64,000 nucleotides of DNA from Halicephalobus mephisto (GCA_009193035.1 SWDT01000232.1:1-64000), one strand, 5' to 3'. Positions 45,210-57,450 are shown, counted from the first letter of the stretch. Notes: generated from the letters alone by a model not told the origin. Numbers and translations are program-made.

Positions 45210-46545
45210 ATAATTTACATATTTTTTGAATCATCTTAATTCAGAAAGTCATTGAAATTAAATTATTAATCCCGAATGTACTTTAAAAATTTCGAATTAA
45301 AATGTAATGTTTCAAAAATTTATTTTAACAAAATAAATGTTTCCTGTTAGATCGAGTTTTTGTAGTAAAAAGTTTCTCTGTAACCAATTAAACCTTGTTT
45401 GTCTTTTCCAAATCAATAATTGATTTTTATAAATTAAATAATTAAAATTTGAAACTTTTTGTTTCTTTATTTGGTTCTTCAAAGTGCTACTTCAGTCATC
45501 GAAAAATCAATATCTAATTTCCTAGTTAAAATGGATGATATTCTTACAAATATTTCGTAATAATTTAAGTATTTTTCTAGTAAACTAAATCTCGTTGATC
45601 TCAAATTGGATTTAGCAGAAAAGAGATCAACGAGAGAGGAATAAGATAATCGTGTATATTTATGATATCCTACGTGTATTCTTCGAGATGAACATGGACG
45701 GAGATTATGGAGATAAGTTAAATTCTCGCTGGCAAAGTCAATTTTTTTGGGATTTTACACGATGGCACATAATGCATTAGGCTATTTTCGACAAGAAAAC
45801 AATTTCAAAAAAATAAGAATTCAATTAATATGGCAATATCAAAATAAATTCTGATTTTTTGTTCACATGTATTTTCAGTTGATTCATGGCACCAAACATG
45901 AATATATTGGTCTTTCATATCTCATACAAAGTTCAAAACACAACGAGTTACGTAACAAATTCAAATAATTGTCTCAGAAATCTTGGATTTTGTAAATCCT
46001 TTAAAGTTTTGTCTTTTGGCGGAAATTCCATTTTTATTTAAGATTCATCTTTACTGAGCTCTGACTTTCATTTGAAATAACGAGGGGATTCAATGAATGA
46101 AAATATTTCCATTGGTTTACAATCTATGATTTTTTATTTTTATAAAATCGACAGAATTTAATATCTAATAGAAAAAAGTGCAAAATCAAATTTAATATAA
46201 TTCACAATTTTTTATTTTAATTAATGAAGAACAGTATTTAACTATGATCATCATATTACAAATGATATCAGTAAACTTAAATGTAATTTTAATCGTTTTA
46301 ATAACATAAGCATTTGATATCTGGAAACTCCACTGTAATTTGTATAGCATTCTGTATTTTTAAATGCTAAACCGAATACATATAGTATTCTAGTAATTAG
46401 TTAAGTTTGATCTCTCACGCAATTGACCGAAAATTTTCCTTGACATTGGATCTGGAAAATCACTATAACGGACAACAGATTTTAAAAAACGTCGCTTTAC
46501 TTGTTAAAATAAGTGAGTTATTTGGTACTTCATGACGTATGAATT
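45210..46545. other. Gene-free stretch
   Basis: AT-rich and partly repetitive. A copy of the dispersed 70-75-bp family lies near 46330-46400. No coding sequence. Confidence 0.45.
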
Positions 46546-46551
46546 ATTCCA

Positions 46552-47640
46552 TCCCACTAATTCTGGGCTAAATGAAAGTAGTTTGAGCACATACCCCAAT
46601 ATCATCCATATTAAACTTTTCCAGCCCTTAGAAGTTAAGGAATCAAATCTAGCGCATTTTATAAAATAATATCAGTTGCATAATTGCTTGTTAACAAATT
46701 AAACTCTTTGTGTCCACTTTTGAAAGAGTATTTTCCATAAAAGATTTCAAAAAGCATAATACAAAGCATTTGAAAAAACAGAAAGCTATATTTTCCTTGT
46801 TTTTTACTGTTTTTTGTGTGTCAATATTATAATAACAAAAGGATTTTTCAAAATGAAAAAAGAAAAAGTGCAACTATAGAAAACCATATATGAATCATTT
46901 TGCTGAAATTTTTTTTCCACATTTCTAATTTTGATCTTGTGGTATTCAATGGACACTTGACCAATTTTAGAAATTCTTCTGCTGTTGATATTAAGATAGT
47001 TTTTAATTTATATGCACCGATTTTCATTGTAATTGGTTGAATTCGACAATTTTTAAAAATTCATCTTGGTTCATCTTCGATTCTGATCTTTCTCTATTGT
47101 CGAGCATCTGTAGACATGCTTATAAAGTAATTAAACATCTTAAATCCCACAAAAAACAGCAAAAATTATATTCGACATATTTCTATAAAGAAGAATTAGT
47201 CATCGTTTTTGATTTACTTTGCACTTTTCTCAAAAATTAAATGAGAAGGATATCAGCCTAGTATTATACAATTGTAAAATTGACATTGTTTAACAATATA
47301 TGAAGAGGCTGGTCTTTAACTACTCTACTAAAATGATAATGTCTCTGTTGGGACTTGAAGAGACACCATACAGACGGCACCCTCTGATTTGTTGGTCTTA
47401 GCACGAATGCCGTAACCTTATGAAGTTTGTTATGTATGGTTGTTATGTTTTGTGATATGAAATAAGATTATGACTTGCTCTGTAAAGACTCCAGTACCTC
47501 TCTCCCTACGGTGCAGCGTCTCTTAAGAAGTCACAACAGTCTCATAAAAACAATATTAGGGATCGTAAAGTAGTCTGTTGTATCTTCTCTTAGGAATAAT
47601 CGGAAAATATCGTTCACATACCACTTGATCGAAGCTTGTA
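46552..47640 (+). repeat. Dispersed repeat, copy 2, interrupted
   Basis: A direct-orientation copy of 38051-38945. The first 160 bp is nearly identical, later parts are diverged, and the last 100 bp (AGGGATCGTAAAGTAGTCTG) is again close. An insert of about 200 bp (47341-47543) is absent from copy 1. Confidence 0.75.
47341..47543. mobile_element. Insert in repeat copy 2
   Basis: About 200 bp of GC-richer sequence found only in the second copy of the long repeat. Near its ends are TGAAGAGACACC and GCAGCGTCTCTTAAG, a short inverted repeat around AAGAGAC. This pattern fits a small nonautonomous DNA element; the target duplication is not clear. Confidence 0.5.
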
Positions 47641-48025
47641 TTTATTTATGACAGGTATGTTGATATTTTCTCAAATCTCTTACTAATTAAGTTATCATTG
47701 GTTCTCGAGCTAGATTTCTAAATAAACTTCAAAATACTTTTTCATATGTGAAACCGTATTGAATCCTGGAATGCTGTGTAAATTCCGATTCAGCGTTTCA
47801 AAATCTACAGAACGCTGGAATCATCACAATAGAACCTCTGTGTATTAAATCAATTCCCTAATGATCAAAAATGTTAAATAAGTTCATCAACGACGTCATG
47901 TTTTAAAAACTAGTTATTTTTTAATCAATTTTAAAAATCTTTCTCGAAAGTGTTTGTCGAAAAAAAATAAAAAGATATTCAATATACCCCAATGCACTAA
48001 ATTTATTTTTTAACTAGTTTCTGAA

Positions 48026-49360
48026 ATGCGGATATCGATACGAAAGGTTTTTCAATGTTGTATTTTATTTTTTCTGTATTTAGTATTACTGTTAATTTTC
48101 GAAGAAATGTGCTATGGACGGATAAAGAAATATTACAAAGTAACTAACAAAGAAATTGTATATTTGCCGATTACTGTAGAGCGAGAATCTTCGATAAGTC
48201 CGTTTTTTGAAAATAAACTAACTTCAGAATTATCTTCAGAACTTCCTATTGCGATGATAGTTATCGTCGAAAAACTTCCGAATGTTTTAAATTTTTCTCT
48301 AGCTCAAGATTCTCTGGAATGTTACTGTAAGCACTTCGGTTATCCGTTAATCAAGGTCTATCCTGACGAAAAAACTCTATGGACTGAGAAATGTCAAATG
48401 AAAAATGTAACTTTTAATCACCTCAGGAATTGATTTTGAAACGTCTTTTTAGTTCGTTTTTCAAAGATACTGTATAATCAAAGAACTCCTGATTCAGAAA
48501 CCAGAGTACAAGTACTTTTTTTTCTTGGATCCGGATGTAGGGGTTGTCCATCCGCATCATTTACTGGAAGAATACATCAATGTCGATTCGGAATTAGTGA
48601 TGACTGAATTCGGAGGGGAAATTGTGACGAATAGTTTTATTATAAAGTTACTTATTTAAAAAATTCGAAATTTGAATTTTATTATTTTAGAAATTCCCAG
48701 TTTGCTGTGGATTTTTTAACAGACTTGTCCGATTACGACAGAATGATTCCAAACAACTTCATAAAAATAGACAACTCCGGACTTTATGTAGTAATTTTTT
48801 ACAAAAAAAAATAATTTATAATTTCAGCAACTTCTCCTCGAGAGATCCAATCCAAAAAAAGCCCGTCTTTGCAGATCGCTATGGAACAATTTAAAGTAAA
48901 TACTAAAAAAAAATTAAATTAAGTAATTATTTTTAGAAATTTAAATACATTTTTGAATCACTTGGTTTGTGTCAAACGTCACTTGAACCTCAACTACGCA
49001 GACTTCAATCCCATAGAAATCCGTCAAGTCGAACAAAACCAAGTTTGGATCAGAGATGGACGATTGACGAAATTCACATGGTCCCCGAAGGATTTCCTTC
49101 TCAGCGGATGGCAATTGGGAACTGAATTCAGGAATGCGTTTCTGCCAGAATCCAACAGACTGACCTTCGAGTTGAGCATATGCACGACGGAAAACGCAAC
49201 GAGAAATTGGAGTTACAGTCCATATTTCATGAAAACCGACCGAGAAATCACAGAGGATATTCGGCAAAGCTCAGAATGGAAGAAGAACGAATTTGCAGAA
49301 ATTATTAAAAAAAACAAATTTGAACAAAATGAAGAAAATTTTCTATTTTCTCAATTTTAG
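48026..49360 (+). CDS. DUF273-family glycosyltransferase-like type II membrane protein
   Basis: Five phase-compatible exons: 48026-48406, 48453-48646, 48691-48787, 48828-48895 and 48937-49360, 387 aa. A hydrophobic anchor lies at residues 11-25 (CCILFFLYLVLLLIF) after a basic N terminus, as in Golgi glycosyltransferases. The DUF273 core has RYCIIKELL, then FFFLDPDVGVVHP with a DxD-type metal site (D153, D155), NSFIIKNSQFAVDFLTDL, HLVCVKRHL, VWIRDGRL and WSPKDFLLSGW. DUF273 proteins belong to the nematode-expanded nucleotide-sugar transferase fold; donor and acceptor are unknown. All four introns are short (40-46 nt), and exon four is only 68 nt. Family call good; activity inferred. Confidence 0.88.
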
Positions 49361-49364
49361 GAAC

Positions 49365-50280
49365 TCCTTAAGTATGTAATAAAAACATAGAGAATTTAAA
49401 TAAGTAGTAATTGTTGTTGTTGATTTGAGTTTTATGCTCGAAAAAAGTATTTATCGAATATAAGATTATTTTTTATTTTTCAAATTTGAAATTGTTCTAA
49501 TTTAATGAAAAATGAGTAAATTTTCATAATTCTTTTTTTATTAAATTTCGATGGGCTTGTTACTTTGTTTTGTTTAAAAATCATAAAGATTAAAAGCAGT
49601 TTAAATTGGAAAAATCAACATCAAAAAATTTCCATCAATTTCCGAAATCAGTTCGAACCTTTGGCGTTCTGTTCCTAAATCAAATTCGCTGATTTCGAAA
49701 TAAAAATAAAAATCCTCATATTTTTGAAATAATTAATTTTTATAAAATTCTTCATAAAAACCTTCGTATTTCTGAAGTAATTTAATTTTATAAAATTATC
49801 TGTAAAAAATAAATTTTACTATATTTTAATAAAAATCAAAATATTTTACAAATTGAAATTTTAAAAAACATTTATTTTCTAAAATTACATTGTACCACAT
49901 AATAATCTGTTTATAATGTTTTAATGATATAATATTAATACCTAAAATAATCATTGAAAGTCAACGCCGTAGGGGATGATGTTAAAAAAGTAAAACTTTC
50001 GAAATTAACATTATAAATCCACTCAATTATCATAGTAATTAACTGCCATATCCAGGATTTCTGTACTAATCATAAAAACCTGAAAAAGTTAATTTTAAAA
50101 TTAAATAAAATCAAAAATTTTTAAAACAAAGATTTCTGAAAGTTGTTCTTCCTCTCCGCTCTCTAGGGTTCCCAGCACGAAAAACGAGAGGAACTCTCTT
50201 TTTTCCGTCATCATTTTCCTTCAGTTATTCTCATCCTTTAATATCATCGTTTCGTTTCCCTTTTTCATTGACTTTTCTCT
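49365..50280. other. Intergenic region and pbs-4 promoter
   Basis: AT-rich except for the last 150 bp, a pyrimidine-rich plus-strand tract (TCTTCCTCTCCGCTCTCTAG, TTTCGTTTCCCTTTTTC) leading to the TTTCAG acceptor at 50280-50285. This is typical of a nematode housekeeping gene with trans-splicing. Confidence 0.5.
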
Positions 50281-50294
50281 TTCAGAAGAAAAAG

Positions 50295-51002
50295 ATGGCG
50301 GGAATGCACTTTCTCATCGGCTTCCGAACGGATGACTACGTGATCCTGGCTTCTGACAAGTCCGCATTTGCTTACGGAGCCATTGTCGTCTCTAAAGGTG
50401 AACTCGATTTTAACTTTCATATATCATCTTCTTATTTTCCGTCTTTTAGATCATGACAAGGCAGTCAAGCTCGGGCAGAAGACATATATGGAAGTCATCG
50501 GAGAGTCTGGAGACGTCAGCAACTTTAGCGACTTCGCCCAACGCAACATGTCCCTCTACAAGATGCGGAATGGGTACGAACTCAGTCCTAAGACCACTCA
50601 CTTCTGGCTCCGTAAGCACATTGCTGATGCTCTTCGTTCTGAGAATTACTGGAGAGTTGATGTGTTGCTCGGTGGATATGATGACAAGGAGAATAAGGCA
50701 TGGCTCAGCTCCATTGACTATCTCGGAAATGGAATTGAGGAGCAGGTAAGCTTATTTTCGAATTGAAACAAGTTTCACCTTTTCAAAACTTTCAGAACTA
50801 CTTATTCCGGGGATTCTCCGGACGTTTCTGCTATGCAATTATGGACACCATCTATCATCCAACGATGAGCCTGGAAGAGGGGATTGCCGCCGTCAAGAAG
50901 TGCATCGACGAAGCTCGTGGTCGCTTTGTAGCAAATCTGCCCAATTTCAGTGTGATGATCATTGACAAAGACGGTTCCCGGATTCTGGACCAAGTCTTGT
51001 AA
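50295..51002 (+). CDS. pbs-4: Proteasome beta subunit, PSMB2 type
   Basis: A non-catalytic beta subunit of the 20S proteasome core. Exons 50295-50397, 50450-50745 and 50796-51002 give 201 aa, the normal length. Family blocks: MHFLIGFRTDDYVILASDKS near the N terminus (no processed Thr1), DHDKAVKLG, LYKMRNGYELSPKT (the PSMB2 hallmark), LLGGYDD, and LPNFSVMIIDKDG at the end. ATG 50295 lies 9 nt after the acceptor CTCTTTCAG; there is also an in-frame ATG at 50304 that would match the vertebrate N terminus. Codon use is strongly biased, as expected for a highly expressed gene. The C. elegans orthologue is pbs-4. Confidence 0.96.
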
Positions 51003-51195
51003 ATTTGACTCATTAAAACTTGTTATTTATTGACTAATGAAAAGATCCGGTTCCTTCCGGCTTTTACAGTAGACTCCTTCCTCAAGACTTGGTGGATCCT
51101 TCGGAGTAAAAATACACTTAAACTTGATGTAAATAGAGAAATGACGATCGTTTGATCGTTATCAAGGCAGGAGAGTAGTCTTCGCGTCAGAGGGA

Positions 51196-51384
51196 ATGGC
51201 TACTTTGACCGTTTACGGCCCTTATCGGACGGTCACTAATGAGAAAAAGTCACAGATCTCCGAGATTTCCTTTGGAAAGAGAAAAGTGAAAAGATCTTCT
51301 GTCCAAAGAAAATTGCCAGTTTGGATACAGTCGTTTCCGAGCGTTTTTCCTTTTGATAGTTTAACGGTTCAGTCGTTTGGATAA
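51196..51384 (+). CDS. Possible small downstream cistron after pbs-4
   Basis: A 62-aa frame (MATLTVYGPYRTVTNEKKSQ...) of near-balanced composition begins 193 bp after the pbs-4 stop, just behind a GCGTCAG acceptor at 51185-51191. The spacing fits an SL2-type operon partner. The peptide is basic in the middle (GKRKVKRSS) with no recognised domain, and no AATAAA follows nearby. It could also be a regulatory or untranslated segment. Confidence 0.3.
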   Translation: MATLTVYGPYRTVTNEKKSQISEISFGKRKVKRSSVQRKLPVWIQSFPSVFPFDSLTVQSFG

Positions 51385-51389
51385 ACTTT

Positions 51390-51900
51390 TAGATTAAAAA
51401 ATTTAGAATAATGACTTTACAATTGTTTGATCAACGTCGTGTCTGAGAAAGTTTTAAATATTTTATCAGTTTTGAGGAAATTGAGCATAGGATATGTTGT
51501 GTAGGTTGTAATTTTCCATATATTATTTTTTTAATTGATTTTTTTACAATTAGAATTTTAGAATTTCATAGAACTTTCAGAATATTTTTTTAAATTGAAA
51601 TTAATTTTTAAAATATTAAATTTAAAAAGTTCAAAAAAATCGGAAATTCGCGTCGAGACAATTTTTGGAATTTCTTTATTTTTTTACAATTTGAATTTTT
51701 TTAATTTTCTAAAATTTTTTAGAATATTTTTTTTAAATTGAAATTAATTTTTAAAACATCAGATTTAAAAAGTTCAAAAAAATAGAAAATTCGTGTTGAG
51801 ACAATTTTTGAAATATTTATTTTTATTATAGTATTATTTATGAAAATTTTGAGAAAATTTAACAAAAGTAGTTTTATTTTTTTTATTTTGTTCGAACGTT
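51390..51900. repeat. AT-rich tandem repeat with GTCGAGACAATTTTTG motif
   Basis: Two diverged tandem copies of a roughly 140-bp unit (about 51545-51850) with AGAATATTTTTTTAAATTGA and CGCGTCGAGACAATTTTTGG. Related copies lie at 57000-57450. The rest of the stretch is unique AT-rich sequence. Confidence 0.6.
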
Positions 51901-51905
51901 GTGAT

Positions 51906-51911
51906 TTTATT
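51906..51911 (-). terminator. Poly(A) signal of the hidden minus-strand gene
   Basis: Minus-strand AATAAA, 35 nt beyond the TAG at 51947-51949 that ends the terminal exon. Confidence 0.7.
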
Positions 51912-51946
51912 GTTGCTTTGTCGCCGATCCAGACTAAATTCTTTAT

Positions 51947-54900
51947 CTACTTTCCCAAACTTTGTTTATAATCCGCCAGTCCATATCCCTTCATCGTTCG
52001 ATCCAACGGTCGTGGGGATGCCCAACTTTCCATAATCGGCTCATTCATGAACCGTGGACCGATCTTCCGGGGAATGACCAGTCCTGTTCGATTTTTCGAT
52101 GACCGTTCCAATTTTAGTTTTATTTTTTATTTTTTATTTTTTTACATTTTGTACAAAAATTCCGTTTTTCTCGAACAAGTTTTATATTTTCAAAAAAGAG
52201 TTAATGTCTTTTTCGGTTTTTTATAGTTTTTTCGTAAAATTTTTTTGTGCAAAAAATTTTTTTATCGATATTTGATTTCAGAGACGTACCTACGGAGCAG
52301 GGGTACCTGGGGTTCGTCTCTATATTCTGGAAAGCTAAAAATACAGTAACTAACATTTTTGACTTTCTAAATCGAAATATAAAAATAAAAATATTTAAAA
52401 CTTCGAAAAAATTATATCGAGTGGAATTTTTGAAACTTTCCAATCGAGATCCAAAATTTTAAAATTTTATTTTTCAGCCCATTTAATAGATTTTAAAATT
52501 ACAATTTTATAAAAACAAAAATATTTATCTCAAAATTTCAAGCATCTCTCGAGTGGAATTTTTAAAACTTTTCAGTCGAGACCCAAAATTGTAAAAATTT
52601 ATATTTTTAGAATTTTTCAATCACGTTATTTTAAAAACAGAAAATTTAATTATAAAATTGTAAGAAACACGTCTCGAATGGAATTTTTAAAACTTTCCAG
52701 TTGAGACAAAAACCGGAATTTTATTTTTTCAAGATTCTAAAAAGTATATAATAAAAAATTATTTATTATTGTTGGGATAGAAACCAGATTAGAAAGAAAG
52801 CACTTGAAGCGATAGCCTGAATATCAAGGAGTGTGAGATACTGTAGAGCTTAAGTGAAGTTCTCTGTTGTGAATTGAAACTTGTTATGTAAATCCTAGCA
52901 CGGAAACTAGATTAGAAAGAGAGCACTTGAAGCGATAGCCTGAATATCAAGGAGTGTGAGATACTGTAGAGCTTAAGTGAAGTTCTCTGTTGTGAATTGA
53001 AATTTGTTATGTAAATCCTAGCATGGAAACTAGATTAGAAAGAGAGCACTTGAAGCGATAGCCTGAATATCAGGGACTGTAGGATACTGTAGGGCTTGAG
53101 TGAAGTTCTTTGTCTTCTTTTGTGGTTACAAGATAATAATTATTCTCCGTATCTTGTTGTTAAAGTAAAGATCAGTGATATTCTTCGTTTTTATCCTGAC
53201 AATTATACAATTTAAAAAACACTTTAAATTGAATTTCTGATTTTTCCATTTCAGACCGGAAACGAAAATTTCGCAATTATGTTTAATTTCGAAAAATTAA
53301 AAATAATTTAAAATTTAAAAACAGAAATTTATAAAAAAAATTTTTTAATTTTCGACGTCGAAAAAATCACAATGATCTTGTTAAAAATCCCCCCGGATAT
53401 CGTTTAATTGATTTTATCTTTTTTGTTTTTTTTGAAAACATTTATTTCAGAAAATTTTTGAGGATAAAAAACAAATTTTATCTTATTTGATCTGAAATAC
53501 CAGTTTTCCCGTCAGAAACGCGAAAATTTGCTTTTTGAGTTTAGCTTTTTGGATTCAAAAAGTCCTGCGCAGGACTTGAGAAAGCCGACTCGAGTGTCAG
53601 TGGTCATTCTTGTGGTTGGGGACTCACTTGCTTCTCGTCATTCTCGCAAGCCTGAGATCGGGCTCGACCGGGACTCGAATGACCGCGTTTAGTCCCGCTC
53701 AAGTTTTGCTTAACGGACCAATGTTTGAGTTCTGAAGCTTGAAGTCCACTTTTTTCAAGACCCAACTTCGTCAGACATAAATCCGATCTTATTACGCCAT
53801 ATATAAACATAATAAATCTCATTTTAAAACTACAAAAAGATGTTTTAAAAACATCCATGAAAAATATTTTTTTTTTCATTATTCTATAATTAAAGTTTAT
53901 TTTATTTTTTAAATTATATGTAGATATTTAAAAAATATCCATGTGGGATATATCCAGAACTTCAGTTTCGAGCTAATGCGAGTCCGAAAAGTGAAGATTT
54001 TAAAAAATCGGAAATTCTGGATATGATTCGAAATCGGCAGTTCTGGATGATTCGATTTCGCCCATTTTAAATAAAAACATAATTAATTTTATATTTTTAT
54101 ATAGATGTTTTTAAAATATCCATATAAGATATCATTCGCTTTTTATTATGATATATATATAATTATTTTAGTTTTTTTTATTATATACGAATTTTTTTTA
54201 AATATCCATATAAAATACCATTCGATTTCTTAATGTTAATAATAATTATATATAAATATATATAATTATATGAATAAATATAATTATTTTTATCTTTTTT
54301 CACTTTATATAGAAATTATTAGAATATTCATACAGTATATTTCTCATTTTTTATTGTTTTATAGATAAATGTAATTATTTTTGTTTTTTTTCACTTTATA
54401 TAGATATTATTAGAATATTCATACAGTATATTTTTAGATTTTTACTATTCTACATATATAATTATTTTTGTTTTTTTAAATTTTATATAGAAATTATTGA
54501 AATATTCATACAGTATATTTTTAGATTTTTATTGTTTTATAGATAAATGTAATTATTTTTGTTTTTTTTCACTTTATATAGAAATTATTGAAATATTCAT
54601 ACAGTATATTTTTCGATTTTTTACTATTCTACATATATAATTATTTTTGTTTTTTTAAATTTTATATGGATATTATTAGAATATTCACAAAATGTATTTC
54701 TCATTTTTTATTTTTCTTTATAAATATAACCTAATTTTTTTAATTAAAAATGTTTTTAAAATATCTACACAAAAATAATTAAATTCCTTATAATTTCGAT
54801 ATTTTAATCCAAATATTTAAATTCTCTAAAATCACAGGATTTTTAAATTCTTTAAATTCATATTTAAAGAATTAATTTAAAAATGAATGAATTCGGAAAG

Positions 54901-56557
54901 ATTCTGGGGGATTAAATTACTTAAACATATTCCATTAGAAATATGATCATTTTTATAAAGATTAAACTTAAAGATATAGTCTTTTTTAAAATCCTTTTCA
55001 AAAAATTTTAATTATAAATTATTCAAATTTTTAGAATTTTTAAAATTTTTTAGTTTTTTTAAATTTTAAATTTCCTTAATTTTAAAATTTTTTTTAGTTT
55101 TTTAAATTTTAATTCAAAATTTTTTTAGTTTTTTTTAATTTAAAATTTAAAATTTTCTAATTTTCTTAATTTTTAAATTTTTAGATATTTTTATTTCTAA
55201 AATAATTATTTATTTGACACGGAAATTTCTTTTACGACTTTTTTATATTAGTTATTTACCGAAATTTAAAAAATATTAAAAATTTGTAATTCAGTTTTGT
55301 TGAATTTTTTTGAAAATTTGGAAATTTTGTTTTTTATAAATAAAATAAAACAAATTAATTTAAGAAATACACTTGATGAAAATTGGTAAAATTACTAAAA
55401 TTACTAAAATTATTTAAATTAGTAAAATTATTTAAATTGAAAAAGAAAATGAACGATTTCGAAATAGATTATCGAAAATTGGCCGAAAATCAACGAATAC
55501 GTTTTTGCTTTATTGACTTATAGTATGCGAATTTTTCACTTTTGTTTAATCTTTTAATTCCAAAAAGAATATTAAATAAAATCAAAACACAAATTTCGAA
55601 GAGAAATTTCATTACAAAATTAATTTTGTATCGAAAAATAAAATGATTTTTTGTGAATTATATTAAAAAAATTAGAAATAAATCTTACCGAACATTATTC
55701 TGGAAATAAAATTTTAGAAAATAAAGCAGATTACAGTTTTTATTTTCTACAATGATTATTTCTTAATTTCATATAATTTCAAAATTGATTATGTTATAAA
55801 AATTCAAAAGTAATTATTTTTACAAAATAGTCTCAAGACGAATTTCTAGAAGAGTTTAGAAAGTAAAGTAATCTACGTGACAATTTTAGTTTTTTGTTAT
55901 TTTTAATTTTATATAATTTCAAAATTGATTATGTTATAAAAATTCAAAAATATTAAATTTTGAGAAATAGTCTCAAGACGAATTTCTAGAAAATTTCAGA
56001 AAATAAAATAGACTACGTGACAATTTTAGTTTTTCGTGATCATTATTTCTTAATTTCATATAATTTTAAAATTGATTATGTTATAAAAATTCAAAAGTAA
56101 TTATTTTTACGAAATAGTCTCAAGACGAATTTCTAGGAAATTTTAGAAAATAAAATAAACTACGTGACAATTTTTATTTTTTGTTATTTTTTATTTTAGA
56201 CGATTTCTTAATTAAACTTTTACAGACAGATTTCTCATAAGTAAAGTTAGAAACTTCTATATCAGGGTTGCTAGGGTACGTAGTCCTCTGTCCACTTTCG
56301 AGGATTAATAATTATTTATTAAAATATTGATAAATATTCAAAAATAAATTTATTTTTTACAATAAATTGTCATCCACTGATTTCGAAATTTTAAATTTGA
56401 AAATTTCGAAAAATCAACAATTTAGAAAATTAATAAAAAAGTTTTTTCTGTGTATTTTTGATTTATGACCCTATCTGCGAAAATCTGTGGTTTCGGCATT
56501 TCTAAACTGACCAGCAGCTGTCAAAGCTCTCGTTGGACTTTCCGTCAACTGGTCACT
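51947..56557 (-). CDS. Unrecognised multi-exon gene, 3-prime part
   Basis: Small GC-richer islands in AT-rich DNA form a phase-consistent exon chain on the minus strand: 56512-56557 (less sure; acceptor GATTTTAG, donor GTCAGT), 53628-53731 (AGCTTCAG / GTGAGT), 52290-52326 (CTTTCCAG / GTACGT) and the terminal 51947-52083 (weak acceptor GAACAG), with TAG and then AATAAA. The peptide reads SDQLTESPTRALTAA, ELKHWSVKQNLSGTKRGHSS...ENDEKQ, NIETNPRYPCSVG, LVIPRKIGPRFMNEPIMESW ... KGYGLADYKQSLGK. It is basic and polar, with no recognised domain. The last 45 residues look most constrained. The 5-prime end is missing; exons at 62055-62709 on the same strand could belong to it, but the phases do not join directly. 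The plus-strand exon at 57846 would then sit in an intron. Confidence 0.55.
52781..53115 (+). repeat. 123-bp tandem repeat, 2.7 copies
   Basis: Units start at 52781, 52904 and 53027 with exact 123-bp spacing (AGAGCACTTGAAGCGATAGC, GATACTGTAGAGCTTAAGTG). The first two copies are almost identical and the third is shorter and slightly diverged, so the expansion is recent. It lies in an intron of the minus-strand gene. Confidence 0.9.
54090..54720. repeat. About 88-bp tandem array, six to seven copies
   Basis: Repeated blocks of ACTTTATATAGAAATTATTA, GAATATTCATACAGTATATT and an AATTATTTTTGTTTTTTT run. Confidence 0.75.
55745..56190. repeat. About 145-bp tandem triplication
   Basis: Three copies of a unit with ATTGATTATGTTATAAAAAT, AGTCTCAAGACGAATTTCTA and CTACGTGACAATTTT. 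Confidence 0.75.
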
Positions 56558-56999
56558 CTAAAATCCCCGAAACTCGAGCCGACACTTCTTTCTCACAATT
56601 TCTCAAGCCCATAGGCGATTGTTTGAACAACTCATTAACTTTTACTTACTTTATTAGTACACGGTTTTTGTTTCCTCCAATCGAACAGAAAATTGAATTA
56701 AGTTTTTTTGAAAAATCAGAAAATTTTGAAATCAGAAAATTTCGAAATTTTCTGGATGACAGTTCAGCGTGGATTAAGACAGATTTTTGACTTTATTTTG
56801 ACAGTTAATGATTCAATTTTTTTTCAAAAATGTCTGTCCACTAATTTTATGGTTGATCAGTTTCTCGATTTCAATTAGTGAATCAGAATGTCGATTTTAT
56901 TTTCAGTGATTATTGTGAAAGAAATATTTTTTATTTTTTTAAATAAAATTCAATTGACATTTTTGGAATTTTTTAAAATTCAACAAAAATTAGTCAAAT

Positions 57000-57450
57000 T
57001 TTTGAAGATTCTGAAATTTTAGAATTTCATAGAACTTTCAGAATATTTTTTTAAATTGAAATTAATTTTTAAAATATTAAATTTAAAAAGTTCAAAAAAT
57101 TGGAAATTCGTGTTGAGACAATTTTTGAAATATTTATTTTTTACAATTTGAATTTTGTTGAATTTTCTAAATTTTTGAAGAGTGTTATGAAAATTCTGAA
57201 AATTCCAAAGATATTTAAAATTATCTAAAATAAAAAAATTAAAAATTCGCGTCGAGACAATTTTTGGGATTTCTTTATTCTTTTACAATTCAAATTTTTT
57301 TTAATTTTCTAAAATTTTCAGAATATTTTTTTAAATTGAAATTTATTTTTAAAATATTAAATTTAAAAAGTTCAAAAAATTGGAAATTCGTGTTCAGACA
57401 ATTTTTGAAATATTTGTTTTTACTTTTTTTACAAAATTTCCTGAAAAATC
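57000..57450. repeat. Tandem repeat related to 51545-51850
   Basis: About three copies of the AGAATATTTTTTTAAATTGA ... GTTGAGACAATTTTTGAAAT unit, in the same orientation as the copies 5.4 kb upstream. The GTCGAGACAATTT motif recurs alone at 57525 and 57660. Confidence 0.65.

Larger units (their letters stand above)
53740..56500. other. Large AT-rich intron with tandem repeats
   Basis: No exon recognised between the 53.7-kb and 56.5-kb islands. It contains an 88-bp tandem array (54090-54720) and a roughly 145-bp triplication (55745-56190); the remainder is A/T homopolymer-like. Confidence 0.5.

Noticed and set aside
53740..56500. CRISPR-like regular repeats
   Set aside because: Units abut with no unique spacers and are AT minisatellites in a eukaryotic genome.
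56533..56790. 85-codon plus frame at the 56.5-kb island
   Set aside because: Open mainly because of base composition. The minus-strand reading has a better acceptor and joins the downstream exon in phase, though this remains uncertain.
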